A DNA stretch of 64,000 bases from Methanothrix sp. (GCF_024518575.1 NZ_JANIHG010000004.1:1-64000), one strand, 5' to 3'. Shown: positions 54,443 to 63,325, counted from the first letter of the stretch. The notes: generated from the sequence alone by a model not told the origin. Program-made: numbers and translations.

Positions 54443-55453
54443 TCACCAGACACCCGGGATCTGTGTACCGCACCTGGGGCACCGGCCATCGACTATGCTG
54501 TTGAGCGTCACGCGGTATGCGAAACGCTCGATCAGAAGCTCGCCGCAGTTGTGGCAGTGCGTGTTCTCCCCCTCGCCAGGGATGTTCCCCGCGTAGATGT
54601 AGCGGATGCCCGCATCTCTGCCGATAGCCATGGCCCTTCGGATCGTGGCTGCGCTCGTTGGCGGCGCATCTCTGAGCTTGTATGTGGGATGGAAGGCTGA
54701 GACATGCCATGGCATATCGACGCTCACTCCTGCGAGAAACTCGGCTATCTCCCTCAGCTGTTTATCAGAGTCGTTGTAGCCGGGAATCACCAGAGTTGTT
54801 ACCTCTGTCCAGACGCCAAGCTTCGGAAAGAGCTCGATGTTTCTCTTCACGGGCTCCACTCTGGCGCTGCATATCTTTCTGTAGAACTCATCATCGCCCT
54901 TAAGATCGATGTTGATCGCGTCCAGGTATGGAGCAATCGCCCTCGCAGCCTCTTCAGTCATGTAGCCGTTGCTGACGAAGTTGTTCTTGAGCCCGAACTC
55001 CTTCGCCTCAACAGCGGTATCGAGCGCAAACTCGAAGAATATCGTCGGCTCTGTATACGTGTAGGATATCGATTGAACTCCAGACTCCAGGGCCTCCGCG
55101 ACGATATCCTCGGGAGCTCTTTCGCTGCCGATGATCATGCCCCGGTCCACGGGCATCTGGGAGATATCAGCGTTCTGGCAGTGTCTGCACTTGAAGTTGC
55201 AGCCAACCGTGGCGATCGAGTAGCTCCTGCTGCCCGGCTGGAAGTGGAACAGAGGCTTTTTCTCCACAGGATCGACATGCTCAGCCACAATCTTGCCATA
55301 AACGAGCGAGTAGAGGGTCCCGTCGATGTTCTCCCTGACACCGCAGATGCCCCTGCGACCAGGATGAATCCTGCAGTTGTGGTTGCAGAGGTTGCATCTG
55401 ACATCGCCGCCCTCAAGCCTCTCGTAAAACATGGCCTCTTTCATGTCAGCCAT
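54443..55453 (-). CDS. AmmeMemoRadiSam-type radical SAM enzyme (PflA-like)
   Basis: A 336-residue radical SAM protein. An N-terminal CNLCNHNCRI region precedes the SAM-binding CNFKCRHCQN (CxxxCxxC) near residue 80, and a C-terminal zinc ribbon has CHNCGE and CPRCG. It belongs to the archaeal group often found with Memo and AMMECR1 genes, which are not adjacent here. The reaction is unknown. Confidence 0.9.
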   Translation of the reverse strand: MADMKEAMFYERLEGGDVRCNLCNHNCRIHPGRRGICGVRENIDGTLYSLVYGKIVAEHVDPVEKKPLFHFQPGSRSYSIATVGCNFKCRHCQNADISQMPVDRGMIIGSERAPEDIVAEALESGVQSISYTYTEPTIFFEFALDTAVEAKEFGLKNNFVSNGYMTEEAARAIAPYLDAINIDLKGDDEFYRKICSARVEPVKRNIELFPKLGVWTEVTTLVIPGYNDSDKQLREIAEFLAGVSVDMPWHVSAFHPTYKLRDAPPTSAATIRRAMAIGRDAGIRYIYAGNIPGEGENTHCHNCGELLIERFAYRVTLNSIVDGRCPRCGTQIPGVW

Positions 55454-55756
55454 GATAATAGGTAAACGTCCTCTTAAATTATATACTCTCCTGAGAGGCT
55501 CTGGATCTCAGAGAGGTGCAGCATGAGATCTGCTGCGCCAATAAGTCCCTGATAACAGCGATCTATCCAATCCAAGCACGGAAGATCGGTTGAATCAGAT
55601 GCTGTGTCGAATAATTAAGAGCTGTAAGGCCGATAGCTATCGATTTTTACTAGGATTGAAATTCGTATGAATCCGGCCTCTGCTATCGGATTCTCAAACA
55701 TTGTTCAACACAGCAGAATCAGATTAAGGGGCCCTATATGAGTTCCTGCAGAGATT
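55454..55756. other. 303-nt spacer with MITE copy 3
   Basis: Contains the element at 55600-55715. The part next to the radical SAM gene is AT-rich (TATATAATTTAAG on the minus strand, near 55470-55490) and probably holds its promoter. Confidence 0.5.
55600..55715 (+). repeat. MITE-like element, copy 3 (116 bp)
   Basis: The ends TGCTGTGTCGAATAAT and TTGTTCAACACAGCA are inverted repeats. Flanked by perfect 8-bp direct repeats GAATCAGA (55592-55599 and 55716-55723). Nearly 90% identical to copy 2 by eye. Confidence 0.92.
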
Positions 55757-56083
55757 CTAACCCCTAACAGCCCTTCTCCAGAGCTTTTCCGCTTTGTCCG
55801 GGATCGACTCTATCTGCTCGTGGATATCGAGACGGTGCTTAATGTCAGCTGCTTTTATGCGGAGCTCCACAGACTCGCGCATGAGCTCCCTGGCCTTTGT
55901 CCTCAGCTCTTCAGACTCGATCCAGAGGGCCTCCGCCTGCTCCGGGTCGAGCTGCCGCATATCCACAGACCTCTTCCGGAGCGAATCTGATTCCTCTATA
56001 GCAGATGCTGACTCTGCTCTCAGCTGCTCAGAGCGCTTCAGGAGATCCTCCATCTCCCTGCGCATCTCATCGTAGCTTTTCAC
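55757..56083 (-). CDS. coiled-coil protein downstream of pdxST
   Basis: A 108-residue, highly charged protein predicted by eye to be one long coiled coil, with a repeating SEQLRAES / SEELRTKA / SVELRIKA pattern of about 11-18 residues. GTG start, 30 nt after pdxT on the same strand. No family recognised. Confidence 0.65.
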   Translation of the reverse strand: MKSYDEMRREMEDLLKRSEQLRAESASAIEESDSLRKRSVDMRQLDPEQAEALWIESEELRTKARELMRESVELRIKAADIKHRLDIHEQIESIPDKAEKLWRRAVRG

Positions 56084-56113
56084 AGCAAACCTGCCATCGA
56101 ATATATGACCACC

Positions 56114-56677
56114 TCAGCCCATCTCCAAGAGCATCCTGTGGAAACGGAGATCCTCTGTGAGCTCAGGATGAAACGCAAGACCTATGAGGTTCCTCTGCCG
56201 GACTGCGACCGTGCGGCCGCCAAAGCGCGCGATCTCCTGCACCCCCTCTCCGCATCTCAGGACGACGGGCGCGCGGATGAAGACCGCCCTGTACGGCCTG
56301 TCGAATCCTGCCACATCTATCTCAGCCTCGAACGACTCGCGCTGCGGGCCGAAGGCGTTTCTTCCCACAGAGATATCAATCAGCCCCAGGGGTCTGACAT
56401 CGCCTGCGTCGATCTCCTTCGCGGCGAGCACGAGCCCTGCGCATGTCGCGAGCACTGGCACATCATTTGCAGCCGCCTGCTTGATCTCAGCTGCTATTCC
56501 TGTCCTCTCGAGCTGCCTGCCGATAGTTGTGCTCTCGCCTCCAGGCATCACTATGCCAGAGCATGTGGGTATAACGCCCGCACGCCGTACTGCGACAGCC
56601 TGGCCGCCTGCTGCCTCTACGGCGCTGATGTGCTCCGATACATCTCCCTGGAGGGCTATGACCCCTATCCTCCTCAC
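56114..56677 (-). CDS. pdxT: pyridoxal 5'-phosphate synthase, glutaminase subunit
   Basis: A 187-residue class I glutaminase with the nucleophile Cys in VLATCAGLVL (near residue 80), GGEST near residue 48, and the His/Glu pair in AFHPELTED. It releases ammonia that is channelled to PdxS. GTG start with GGGAGGTAAC upstream, 45 nt after pdxS. Confidence 0.95.
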   Translation of the reverse strand: MRRIGVIALQGDVSEHISAVEAAGGQAVAVRRAGVIPTCSGIVMPGGESTTIGRQLERTGIAAEIKQAAANDVPVLATCAGLVLAAKEIDAGDVRPLGLIDISVGRNAFGPQRESFEAEIDVAGFDRPYRAVFIRAPVVLRCGEGVQEIARFGGRTVAVRQRNLIGLAFHPELTEDLRFHRMLLEMG

Positions 56678-56722
56678 GTTACCTCCCGGGCAGAAGCCCC
56701 GGGCTCTTGCGGAAGAGCCGGC

Positions 56723-57616
56723 TCACCATCCTCTCGCCTGCAGCGCCTCTCCTTCCTGAAGGGTGGTGACGTCTATGCCCTTCATCGGCCTTCCAAGACC
56801 TCTGGAGACCCTGGCCAGAACCTCCGGCTCGTCGTAGTGATGCACAGCCTCGACTATTGCTGCAGCCATCGCCTCCGGGTTCTCGGACTTGAATATGCCG
56901 GAGCCGACGAAAACACCATCAGCACCGAGCTGCATCATCAGAGCCGCATCTGCCGGCGTTGCTATGCCACCGGCAGCGAAATTGACCACAGGCAGCCGCT
57001 GGAGACGGGCGCACTCCGCAACCAGCTCCGGGTCGGCCTCGATCTCGCGCGCGAACTTCGTCAGCTCCTCGCTGTTCATGCCCTTGAGCTTCCTTATGTC
57101 GCCCATGATCATCTTCATGTGCCTCACGGCCTGGCTGACATCACCGGTGCCCGCCTCCCCCTTGGTCCGTATCATGGCTGCGCCTTCCTTTATACGCCTG
57201 AGGGCCTCCCCCAGGTTCCTGGCGCCGCATACGAATGGGACCTTGAATTTGGTCTTGTCGATGTGGAACTCGTCCGCAGGGGTGAGAACCTCCGACTCGT
57301 CGATCATATCCACCCCTATCGCCTCCAGGATCTGTGCCTCGACGAAGTGGCCGATCCTGACCTTGGCCATGACAGGAATGGTCACAGCATCTATGATCTC
57401 CTCGATCACCTTTGGATCCGCCATCCTTGCCACGCCGCCCATCCTCCTGATATCAGCAGGAACCGCATGGAGGGCCATGACTGCGACAGCTCCGGCCTCC
57501 TCAGCGATCATGGCCTGCTCCGGGGTGGTGACATCCATGATGACTCCACCCTTCTGCATCTTGGCGAAGCCGCGCTTCAGCAGCTCCGTACCGAATCGAA
57601 GATTCTCCAGCTCCAT
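56723..57616 (-). CDS. pdxS: pyridoxal 5'-phosphate synthase, lyase subunit
   Basis: A 297-residue TIM-barrel enzyme making pyridoxal phosphate (vitamin B6) from ribose phosphate, glyceraldehyde phosphate and ammonia. Landmarks are [31 protein letters not shown], the catalytic lysine in MAKVRIGH, and [30 protein letters not shown]. First gene of pdxS-pdxT; GAGGTAAG precedes the ATG. Confidence 0.96.
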   Translation of the reverse strand: MELENLRFGTELLKRGFAKMQKGGVIMDVTTPEQAMIAEEAGAVAVMALHAVPADIRRMGGVARMADPKVIEEIIDAVTIPVMAKVRIGHFVEAQILEAIGVDMIDESEVLTPADEFHIDKTKFKVPFVCGARNLGEALRRIKEGAAMIRTKGEAGTGDVSQAVRHMKMIMGDIRKLKGMNSEELTKFAREIEADPELVAECARLQRLPVVNFAAGGIATPADAALMMQLGADGVFVGSGIFKSENPEAMAAAIVEAVHHYDEPEVLARVSRGLGRPMKGIDVTTLQEGEALQARGW

Positions 57617-57680
57617 GATAGTTTCTTACCTCGAACGGTGAACTAGCTGCATTTACGGTAAATAAACTTTGCCCCGCCCC

Positions 57681-57796
57681 TGCTGTGTTGAATAATGTTT
57701 GAGAATCCGATAGCAGAGGCTGGATTCGTACGAATTGCAATTCTAGTAAAAATCGATAGCTCTCGACCTTAGAGCTCTTAATTATTCAACACAACA
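57681..57796 (-). repeat. MITE-like element, copy 4 (116 bp)
   Basis: The ends TGCTGTGTTGAATAAT and ATTATTCAACACAACA are inverted repeats. Flanked by perfect 8-bp direct repeats CCCGCCCC (57673-57680 and 57797-57804). Inverted relative to copies 2, 3 and 5. It lies 65 nt upstream of pdxS and may affect its promoter. Confidence 0.92.
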
Positions 57797-57854
57797 CCCG
57801 CCCCTGAAATGCCTGTCAGAATTGTGGGCTGAAACTGGATCGAGATCATAATGC

Positions 57855-58033
57855 AGCGTTGGATATACTCACCCTCGGACTGAGGGGTAGAGCCTGTGGA
57901 GATGCTGGATAAACAGATCCATGAGACCTTAGACCTCGTCGATGCCTCTCGATGCAGTTCGAGAGACGTCGAGGGGCTTCGACAAAGTCGAAACGCAGGA
58001 AGCTCCGCTCTTCAGGGCGGAGAGTGGATCACT
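57855..58033 (+). mobile_element. relic of an IS200/IS605 (TnpB) element: 3' coding end and right-end hairpins
   Basis: A frame at about 57860-57907 reads ILTLGLRGRACGDAG and stop, which resembles the C-terminus of TnpB proteins. It is followed by three hairpins: CTCTCGA/TCGAGAG, TTCGAC/GTCGAA, and CTCCGC/GCGGAG with TCTTCAGG inside. The last sits in CAGGAAGCTCCGC...GGCGGAGAGTGGATCAC, the typical archaeal IS605 right end and omega-RNA tail. The rest of tnpB is gone. Recognition is from memory of the family, not a search. Confidence 0.5.
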
Positions 58034-59203
58034 TCATTCAGATGCTATGGCCTCGACCGGATCGAGCCTGGATGCCCTGTAGGCCGGATAGAGTCCCGCC
58101 AGCAGGTTGACAACCATGGAGTAGACAACCGCCCACAAGAAGAACTCAGGCTTCATCACCACGGTCATCCTCGATACCATGTATATCTCGCTCGGTAGCT
58201 CAACCGGATACATCATGATGAGCCTGGCTGCGATGTACGCCAGGATGCACCCGATGAGGGCAGATGGGGGAGCGAGGATGAGGCTCTCAAGAATGAATAT
58301 CTTCATTATCGAGAGCCTCGTCGCGCCCATCGCCATCAGTATACCTATCTCCTTCGTCCTGCGGGTTATTATCATTATCATGGTATTGGCTATGCCGAAT
58401 CCCGCTATCGCGAATATTAGAATATAGAAGATAACCACAAAGCGCGACTGCGTCTCGAGTAGATTCAGTATATCACGGTTGATCTCAACCCAGCTCCTGG
58501 CGTTGTAGCTGGTTTTTCTGTTGACATCCTCTGCGAGATTCGGTGCCTCGTATAGGTCAGAGAGCCTCACAGAGATCTCCGAGACGACATCGCCCTCACC
58601 GAGGATATCCTGTGCGGTCTTCAGCGGAATGTACACAAGAGTTTTGTCGCTTGCTGTGCCGGTCTCTATGATGCCTGCGACCTTTAGACTGATGGATCTG
58701 TTCTGCCTGACCAGCTCTATCCTGTCGCCGCTTGAAGCTCTTATCTCCTCAGCAAGCCTGCTGCCGATAACAGCTGAGTACCTGCTCAGCTCCAGCTCAC
58801 TGAAACTCCCCTCGATCAGGTCCCTCTCAACCCTCATCAGAGGCTCCTCATCTGCTGCCCTGACCCCGATCACCTCCACACCCCTTGCCCTGTCCCTGTG
58901 CTTGACGACCGCCTTCCCACGCAGTCTGGGGGAGACCGCCTCAACCCCAGGGTACGCCCATACTGCGGCAGAGAGCGTTCTGTAGAGGTGTATCTCGTTC
59001 TCGCCCTCCTTCGGCTCGATCACAACATGAGGATTGTTCTCGATGGTTGTGCTCATGATCTCCTCCCTGAAACCGCCCATCAGGCCCATCATGACGACGA
59101 TGATCGCCACAGCCAGAGCTACAGAAAGCACAGTGAAGAACGCCATCCTGGGGTTTCTGACGATGTGATGGGATGCAATGATGTGCTCAAACATCTCGCT
59201 CAT
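58034..59203 (-). CDS. MacB/FtsX-type ABC transporter permease
   Basis: A 389-residue permease. An N-terminal helix (about 18-40) precedes a large external MacB-PCD-type domain (about 45-260) and three C-terminal helices of the FtsX domain (for example FVVIFYILIFAIAGFGIANT). Such proteins export lipoproteins, lipids or peptides, or act as mechanotransmitters. Its start overlaps the upstream permease by 4 nt (ATGA). No ABC ATPase is encoded nearby. Confidence 0.88.
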   Translation of the reverse strand: MSEMFEHIIASHHIVRNPRMAFFTVLSVALAVAIIVVMMGLMGGFREEIMSTTIENNPHVVIEPKEGENEIHLYRTLSAAVWAYPGVEAVSPRLRGKAVVKHRDRARGVEVIGVRAADEEPLMRVERDLIEGSFSELELSRYSAVIGSRLAEEIRASSGDRIELVRQNRSISLKVAGIIETGTASDKTLVYIPLKTAQDILGEGDVVSEISVRLSDLYEAPNLAEDVNRKTSYNARSWVEINRDILNLLETQSRFVVIFYILIFAIAGFGIANTMIMIITRRTKEIGILMAMGATRLSIMKIFILESLILAPPSALIGCILAYIAARLIMMYPVELPSEIYMVSRMTVVMKPEFFLWAVVYSMVVNLLAGLYPAYRASRLDPVEAIASE

Positions 59204-60408
59204 CCACGCAGGGCGATCACAGGATCGAGCTTCGATGCCTTGTGCGCGGGATACACGCCCGCGGCCAGGCTCAGTAGGACCGCGGCAAGCACTATGACCA
59301 GGATTTTCCAGGGGTCTATCACCACAGGCAGCACGAACTCCTCCCAGCCGGGTGCCTCGACCTCGAACCCCATGCCTTTGAGATAAAGAGAGAGAGCCAC
59401 GCCTCCTGCAGCGCCGCAGATGCCACCTATGAGCCCCAGAACAGTGCTCTGGATGAGGAATATGTTGCGTATCATCGCCTCTGTTGCTCCCTCAGCCATG
59501 AGCATGCCTATCTCAGATGTCTTCTCGAGAACAAGCATGTACATCACGCTCGCTATCCCGAAGGCCGCGATGATCATTATCAGAAGCATGATGATGTTGT
59601 TCTCAAAGTTCTCTATCGCAATGGTCCTGAGGATCTCCGGGTAAAGCTGCTGCCAGCTCTCTGCCTTGTAGCCAGTCGCAGAGATCTCCCTGCTGACCCG
59701 ATCCGCCATGTATATGTCCTCGAGCTTGATATCTATGCCGTTTATGACATCCCCCTCACCCAGGAAGTTTCTGGCTGTGCGGAGAGAGACGAATGTCATC
59801 TCCTCAGGAAAGCCCTGCGGCGGATCGAATATCCCGGCGATCATGAGGTTTAGGGGATTAGCGTCCGGGAACCTCGCGTCCAAAGTATCTCCCAGCTCCA
59901 CATCCAGCTTCTCGGCGAGCTTCGTCGATATCACTATCCTGTTCTCCTGCTGGATCGACTGGAGATCTCCATAAATCATGCGCTCTGAGATGCTCGGATA
60001 GATCCTTTCCATCTCTGATGGTATAACGCCAATGAGAATGACGTTCTCGACGTTGTTCTTGTGCGAGAGCGATGCGGCTGCGCTCAGGCGAGGAGAGACT
60101 GCGGTAACGCCCTCAAGCTGCCATATCCTCTCCATTAGCGTCCTGTAGAGGTAGATGTACCCCTCACCCTCCTTCGGGCTCACGCTGACATGCGCGAGGT
60201 CCTTTACGATAATGTCTAGGAGGTACTCCTGAAAGCCAGCCTGGAGCGATACAGAGGTCACACTGACAGCCACCGCCAGCCCGATTGCCAGCACAGAAAG
60301 AGCAGTCTGACGCCTCCGGCTTCTGATATATCGGAACGCTATGAACGTCTCGAACAGATAACCACGCCCTTGCTGAACTTTTTCAGCCTCTGGAGCAGCT
60401 TGCTCCAG
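59200..60408 (-). CDS. MacB/FtsX-type ABC transporter permease, first of the pair
   Basis: Paralogue of the following gene: N-terminal helix, external domain (VSPKEGEGYIYLYRTLMERI), three C-terminal helices. The first ordinary start is GTG at 60294, but the frame upstream still encodes typical family sequence (FETFIAFRYIRSRRRQTALS), so the real start is earlier. The only candidates are CTG at 60357 or CTG at 60408; the latter lies about 8 nt after an AGGAGGAGGGAGG site and is given here. No ATG exists in this frame. The 5' part forms a 14-bp perfect hairpin. Confidence 0.8.
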   Translation of the reverse strand: MEQAAPEAEKVQQGRGYLFETFIAFRYIRSRRRQTALSVLAIGLAVAVSVTSVSLQAGFQEYLLDIIVKDLAHVSVSPKEGEGYIYLYRTLMERIWQLEGVTAVSPRLSAAASLSHKNNVENVILIGVIPSEMERIYPSISERMIYGDLQSIQQENRIVISTKLAEKLDVELGDTLDARFPDANPLNLMIAGIFDPPQGFPEEMTFVSLRTARNFLGEGDVINGIDIKLEDIYMADRVSREISATGYKAESWQQLYPEILRTIAIENFENNIIMLLIMIIAAFGIASVMYMLVLEKTSEIGMLMAEGATEAMIRNIFLIQSTVLGLIGGICGAAGGVALSLYLKGMGFEVEAPGWEEFVLPVVIDPWKILVIVLAAVLLSLAAGVYPAHKASKLDPVIALRG

Positions 60409-60414
60409 AGGCTG
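60384..60414 (-). promoter_or_regulatory. 14-bp perfect hairpin at the 5' end of the permease operon
   Basis: CAGCCTCTGGAGCA and TGCTCCAGAGGCTG pair perfectly around a 3-nt loop. The hairpin starts a few bases after the purine-rich ribosome-site-like stretch and contains the possible CTG start, so it could control translation of the permease pair. Confidence 0.5.
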
Positions 60415-60809
60415 TCCCTCCCTCCTCCTGTATAATTGCTATCAGTAACACATATTATTCGTGAATAAAATCGAAATTATGAGCTGCTCCAGACTCTCGA
60501 AAAAGCCAATGTGTGACATGAAGTTATGGTCTTCTCGAGCCAGGGTGGGAACGCAACAGGACCGCACGCTTCCCCCTGCAACCTCAAAGTATTTTAAACT
60601 TGGGGATCTCGTCTTCCGATCTCCTGGGAAGATTTTGTCAGGCACATACTGCATGGTCGTGATCTCGCATCAAGATCTGTTGCATGCGACTGCTTCATGC
60701 GGCATTTTGCCCATGTACGCTGATTCCTGAAAGCACATCCGGCGCTCCGGGCCCAAGACCATCTGCTAAAGTTGCCCAAAAGCAGGAACTAATGATGGAG
60801 CGCCTTGAA
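60415..60809. other. 395-nt spacer upstream of the permease operon
   Basis: No gene supported. Minus-strand TATA candidates are TTTTATTCA near 60465 and TTTAAAATA near 60590. The remainder shows nothing I can name. Confidence 0.45.
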
Positions 60810-62003
60810 TCATGCTCGAACTCCCTCAGATCTCCCCCGCAGCATCATCTCTCCGAGAACCATACAGAATGAAGCAGCTGCGGCCATCAGAGCGCCGAAG
60901 AGAAACGTAGCATCCGGGCCGAATGCCTGCCATATCGAGCCGGCGATCAGGCCGGACGCTATCGATGCGATTCCAACCATTCCATGATAGACGCCCAGTG
61001 CTGTGCATCTCACCTCATCACAGCTCAGATCCGAGACGTATGCGCTCTGCGCTCCATCGACAATCGCGAATACAAGACCATACATGACGAAGAGCAGCAC
61101 GAGCCACCCTGTAGAGGATACGAAGGCGAACCCGAGTGCCACCAACGAGAATAACGCGTAGCCGATTGCAAGCGTCCATCTTCTTCCTACGAGATCGGAT
61201 ACCACACCGCTTGGTATGGCCATCCCCGAGTAGACGATGTTATACAGGATGTAAAGCAGAAGAGGAGCTCCAACTGCCAGGGAGCCAACGAAGAGCTCCT
61301 GTGCCCTGAGCATGAAGAACATGTAGCTGAAGTTCGCAAGCGAGAATATGGATGCCACGAGGACGAACCACCTGAGTCGCAGCGGCAAAGAGGAGATGCC
61401 TGGTCTGATGATTGCCATCGGAGATCTCCGTACATCCCTGACATAGATGAGGGGGATAAATGCCATCAGTGAGAGCGCTGCGGCCACAGCCAGGATCTGC
61501 CTGAAGCTCAGCCCCGCGCTCCAGAGGAGATAAGCGAGACCTGATCCCAGCACCGCTCCGAATGTGTCAAGCGCTCTCACCGTGCCGAAACCCCTTCCCA
61601 TATGTGAGGACTCGACAGATCCCGAGATGATTGCATCCTTTGGCGCTGCCCTCACACCCTTGCCGCATCGCTCGACGCTTTTAAGCAGGACAACATGCTG
61701 CCATGTTCCGGATAAGGGCAGAAGCGTCTTGGCCACCGCAGAGAGACCATAGCCCGCTACGACTAAAGTCTTCCTTTTCCCTGTTATGTCACCCGCGTAT
61801 CCTGAGAGTATCTTCAGCATGCTCGGAATTCCCTCGCTGAGACCTCCCACCAGCCCCACAGCGATCGCACCACCACCCAGTGATGTTATGAAGAGGGGCA
61901 TGATCGGCTGTATGATCTCGCTGCTGGTGTCGTTTAACAGGCTGACCAGCCCTATGAAGAGGACATTTCTGCTGCCAGCCTCAGCCCGCTGATCCTCTGA
62001 CAT
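60810..62003 (-). CDS. major facilitator superfamily transporter
   Basis: A 397-residue MFS protein with 12 hydrophobic segments. The loop between helices 2 and 3 reads GYAGDITGKRKTLV, a version of the MFS signature, with a second copy between helices 8 and 9 (VSDLVGRRWTLA). SVERCGKGVRAAPKDAIIS is typical of a drug/sugar-type subfamily common in methanogens. The substrate is unknown. Confidence 0.88.
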   Translation of the reverse strand: MSEDQRAEAGSRNVLFIGLVSLLNDTSSEIIQPIMPLFITSLGGGAIAVGLVGGLSEGIPSMLKILSGYAGDITGKRKTLVVAGYGLSAVAKTLLPLSGTWQHVVLLKSVERCGKGVRAAPKDAIISGSVESSHMGRGFGTVRALDTFGAVLGSGLAYLLWSAGLSFRQILAVAAALSLMAFIPLIYVRDVRRSPMAIIRPGISSLPLRLRWFVLVASIFSLANFSYMFFMLRAQELFVGSLAVGAPLLLYILYNIVYSGMAIPSGVVSDLVGRRWTLAIGYALFSLVALGFAFVSSTGWLVLLFVMYGLVFAIVDGAQSAYVSDLSCDEVRCTALGVYHGMVGIASIASGLIAGSIWQAFGPDATFLFGALMAAAASFCMVLGEMMLRGRSEGVRA

Positions 62004-62042
62004 ACGATCTGACCGTTGGGTCTACGGATATATCATATTAAC

Positions 62043-62158
62043 TGCTGTGTTGAATAACAAATATCTCTGGGGTCGGATGCTATCGGTTTTTGCCAGAATT
62101 TGAATCTGCATGAATTCGGCCTCTGCTATCGGATTCTCAAACATTATTCAACACAGCA
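62043..62158 (+). repeat. MITE-like element, copy 5 (116 bp)
   Basis: The ends TGCTGTGTTGAATAAC and CATTATTCAACACAGCA are inverted repeats. The flanking direct repeats are ATATTAAC (62035-62042) and ATATTAGC (62159-62166), 7 of 8 identical. It lies between the divergent MFS and aminotransferase genes, where both promoters should be. Confidence 0.9.
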
Positions 62159-62229
62159 ATATTAGCGAAACATTCATACTCCAAGCTTCCTGTGGAAGAT
62201 TCGAATAAGATAAAGAGGAGATCTGAGTA

Positions 62230-63321
62230 ATGGATTTCATCCCGATTGCCAGGCCGCTCCTGGGCGACGAGGAGATAGAGGCTGTATCCGAGGTGATCAG
62301 GTCTGGCATGCTTGTTCAAGGGGAGCTGGTCAGGCGATTTGAGGAGATGTTCTCATCATACATCGGAGTGAGAAACTCGGTCGCTGTGAGCAACGGCACC
62401 GTGGCGCTGGATCTCGCGCTCAAGGCGTTCGGTCTCAAACCCGGAGACGAGGTGATATGCCCGGCGTTCACATTCATCGCTACATCAAACGCAGTTCTTT
62501 ACCAGGGGCTCATGCCCATCTTTGCGGATGTTGATCCCAGGACGTTCAACATAGATCCGGGGGATGTTCTGGAGAGGGTGAACCGCAACACAAAAGCGAT
62601 CATTGGGGTGCACCTCTACGGCCAGCCGTTCGATGTTAAGGCCATCGGAGAGATATGCGAGGATCACAACCTCATCCTCATAGAAGACTGCGCACAGGCG
62701 CATGGCGCTGAGTACGATGGAAAGCGGGTGGGGGGATTCGGCACAGGATGCTTCTCATTCTACCCGACGAAGAACATGACCACCGGAGAGGGTGGGATGA
62801 TAACAACAGATGACGATGCGCTTGCAGAGCGCGTGAGACTTCTGAGGAACCACGGCGACCTCGGGAAGTACAACCACGTGATGCTCGGATACAACTACAG
62901 AATGACGAACATCCAGGGCGCGATAGGCCTTGTTCAGCTCGGAAAGCTGGATGAATTCATAAATGCCAGGATAAGGAATGCAGAGTATCTCAGCTTGCAC
63001 ATAAGCAGAGACGGCATAACAACTCCATGGAGGGATCCCAGGTGCAAGCATGTTTACAACCAGTACGTTCTCAGGGTCGAGGATGACTTCCCGATGAGCC
63101 GTGATGCGCTTTCCAGCCATCTCCAGTCGAGAGGTATCGGTACAGGCGTACATTACCCGATGCCTGTTTATGAGCAGCCTCTGTACAGGCAGCTCGGGAT
63201 CGGATCGCGCTGTCCGGTTGCTGAAGACGTCTCGAGAAGAGTGATAAGCGTTCCGGTGCATCCAGGGCTCAGCAATGAAGAGCTGAAGAGAATCGCGGAT
63301 GCGGTGAACAGCGCAGGGTGA
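62230..63321 (+). CDS. DegT/DnrJ/EryC1/StrS-family sugar aminotransferase
   Basis: A 363-residue PLP enzyme that aminates keto sugars on nucleotide carriers. The substrate entry region is VSNGTVALDLALKAFGL. The PLP-binding lysine is in SFYPTKNMTTGEGGM. DCAQAHGA and the C-terminal HYPMPVYEQPLY complete the family pattern. GAGGAGATC precedes the ATG. The following gene is a matching sugar dehydrogenase, so the pair probably oxidises and aminates a UDP-sugar, as in diacetamido-sugar pathways. Confidence 0.9.
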   Translation: MDFIPIARPLLGDEEIEAVSEVIRSGMLVQGELVRRFEEMFSSYIGVRNSVAVSNGTVALDLALKAFGLKPGDEVICPAFTFIATSNAVLYQGLMPIFADVDPRTFNIDPGDVLERVNRNTKAIIGVHLYGQPFDVKAIGEICEDHNLILIEDCAQAHGAEYDGKRVGGFGTGCFSFYPTKNMTTGEGGMITTDDDALAERVRLLRNHGDLGKYNHVMLGYNYRMTNIQGAIGLVQLGKLDEFINARIRNAEYLSLHISRDGITTPWRDPRCKHVYNQYVLRVEDDFPMSRDALSSHLQSRGIGTGVHYPMPVYEQPLYRQLGIGSRCPVAEDVSRRVISVPVHPGLSNEELKRIADAVNSAG

Positions 63322-63325
63322 TCCG

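Larger units (their letters stand above)
57617..58033. other. 417-nt spacer with MITE copy 4 and an IS605-type relic
   Basis: No intact gene. Holds the element at 57681-57796 and, abutting it, the relic at 57855-58033, both listed separately. Confidence 0.5.

Noticed and set aside
56105-57646. 513-codon plus-strand frame opposite pdxS and pdxT
   Set aside because: Antisense shadow spanning two well-conserved genes.
60461-60730. 89-codon frame upstream of the permease operon
   Set aside because: No ribosome site, no domain; overlaps likely promoter sequences of the operon.
53235-62158. CRISPR array, because of several similar repeats
   Set aside because: The repeats are 116 bp, kilobases apart, in both orientations and with target duplications, so they are mobile elements.
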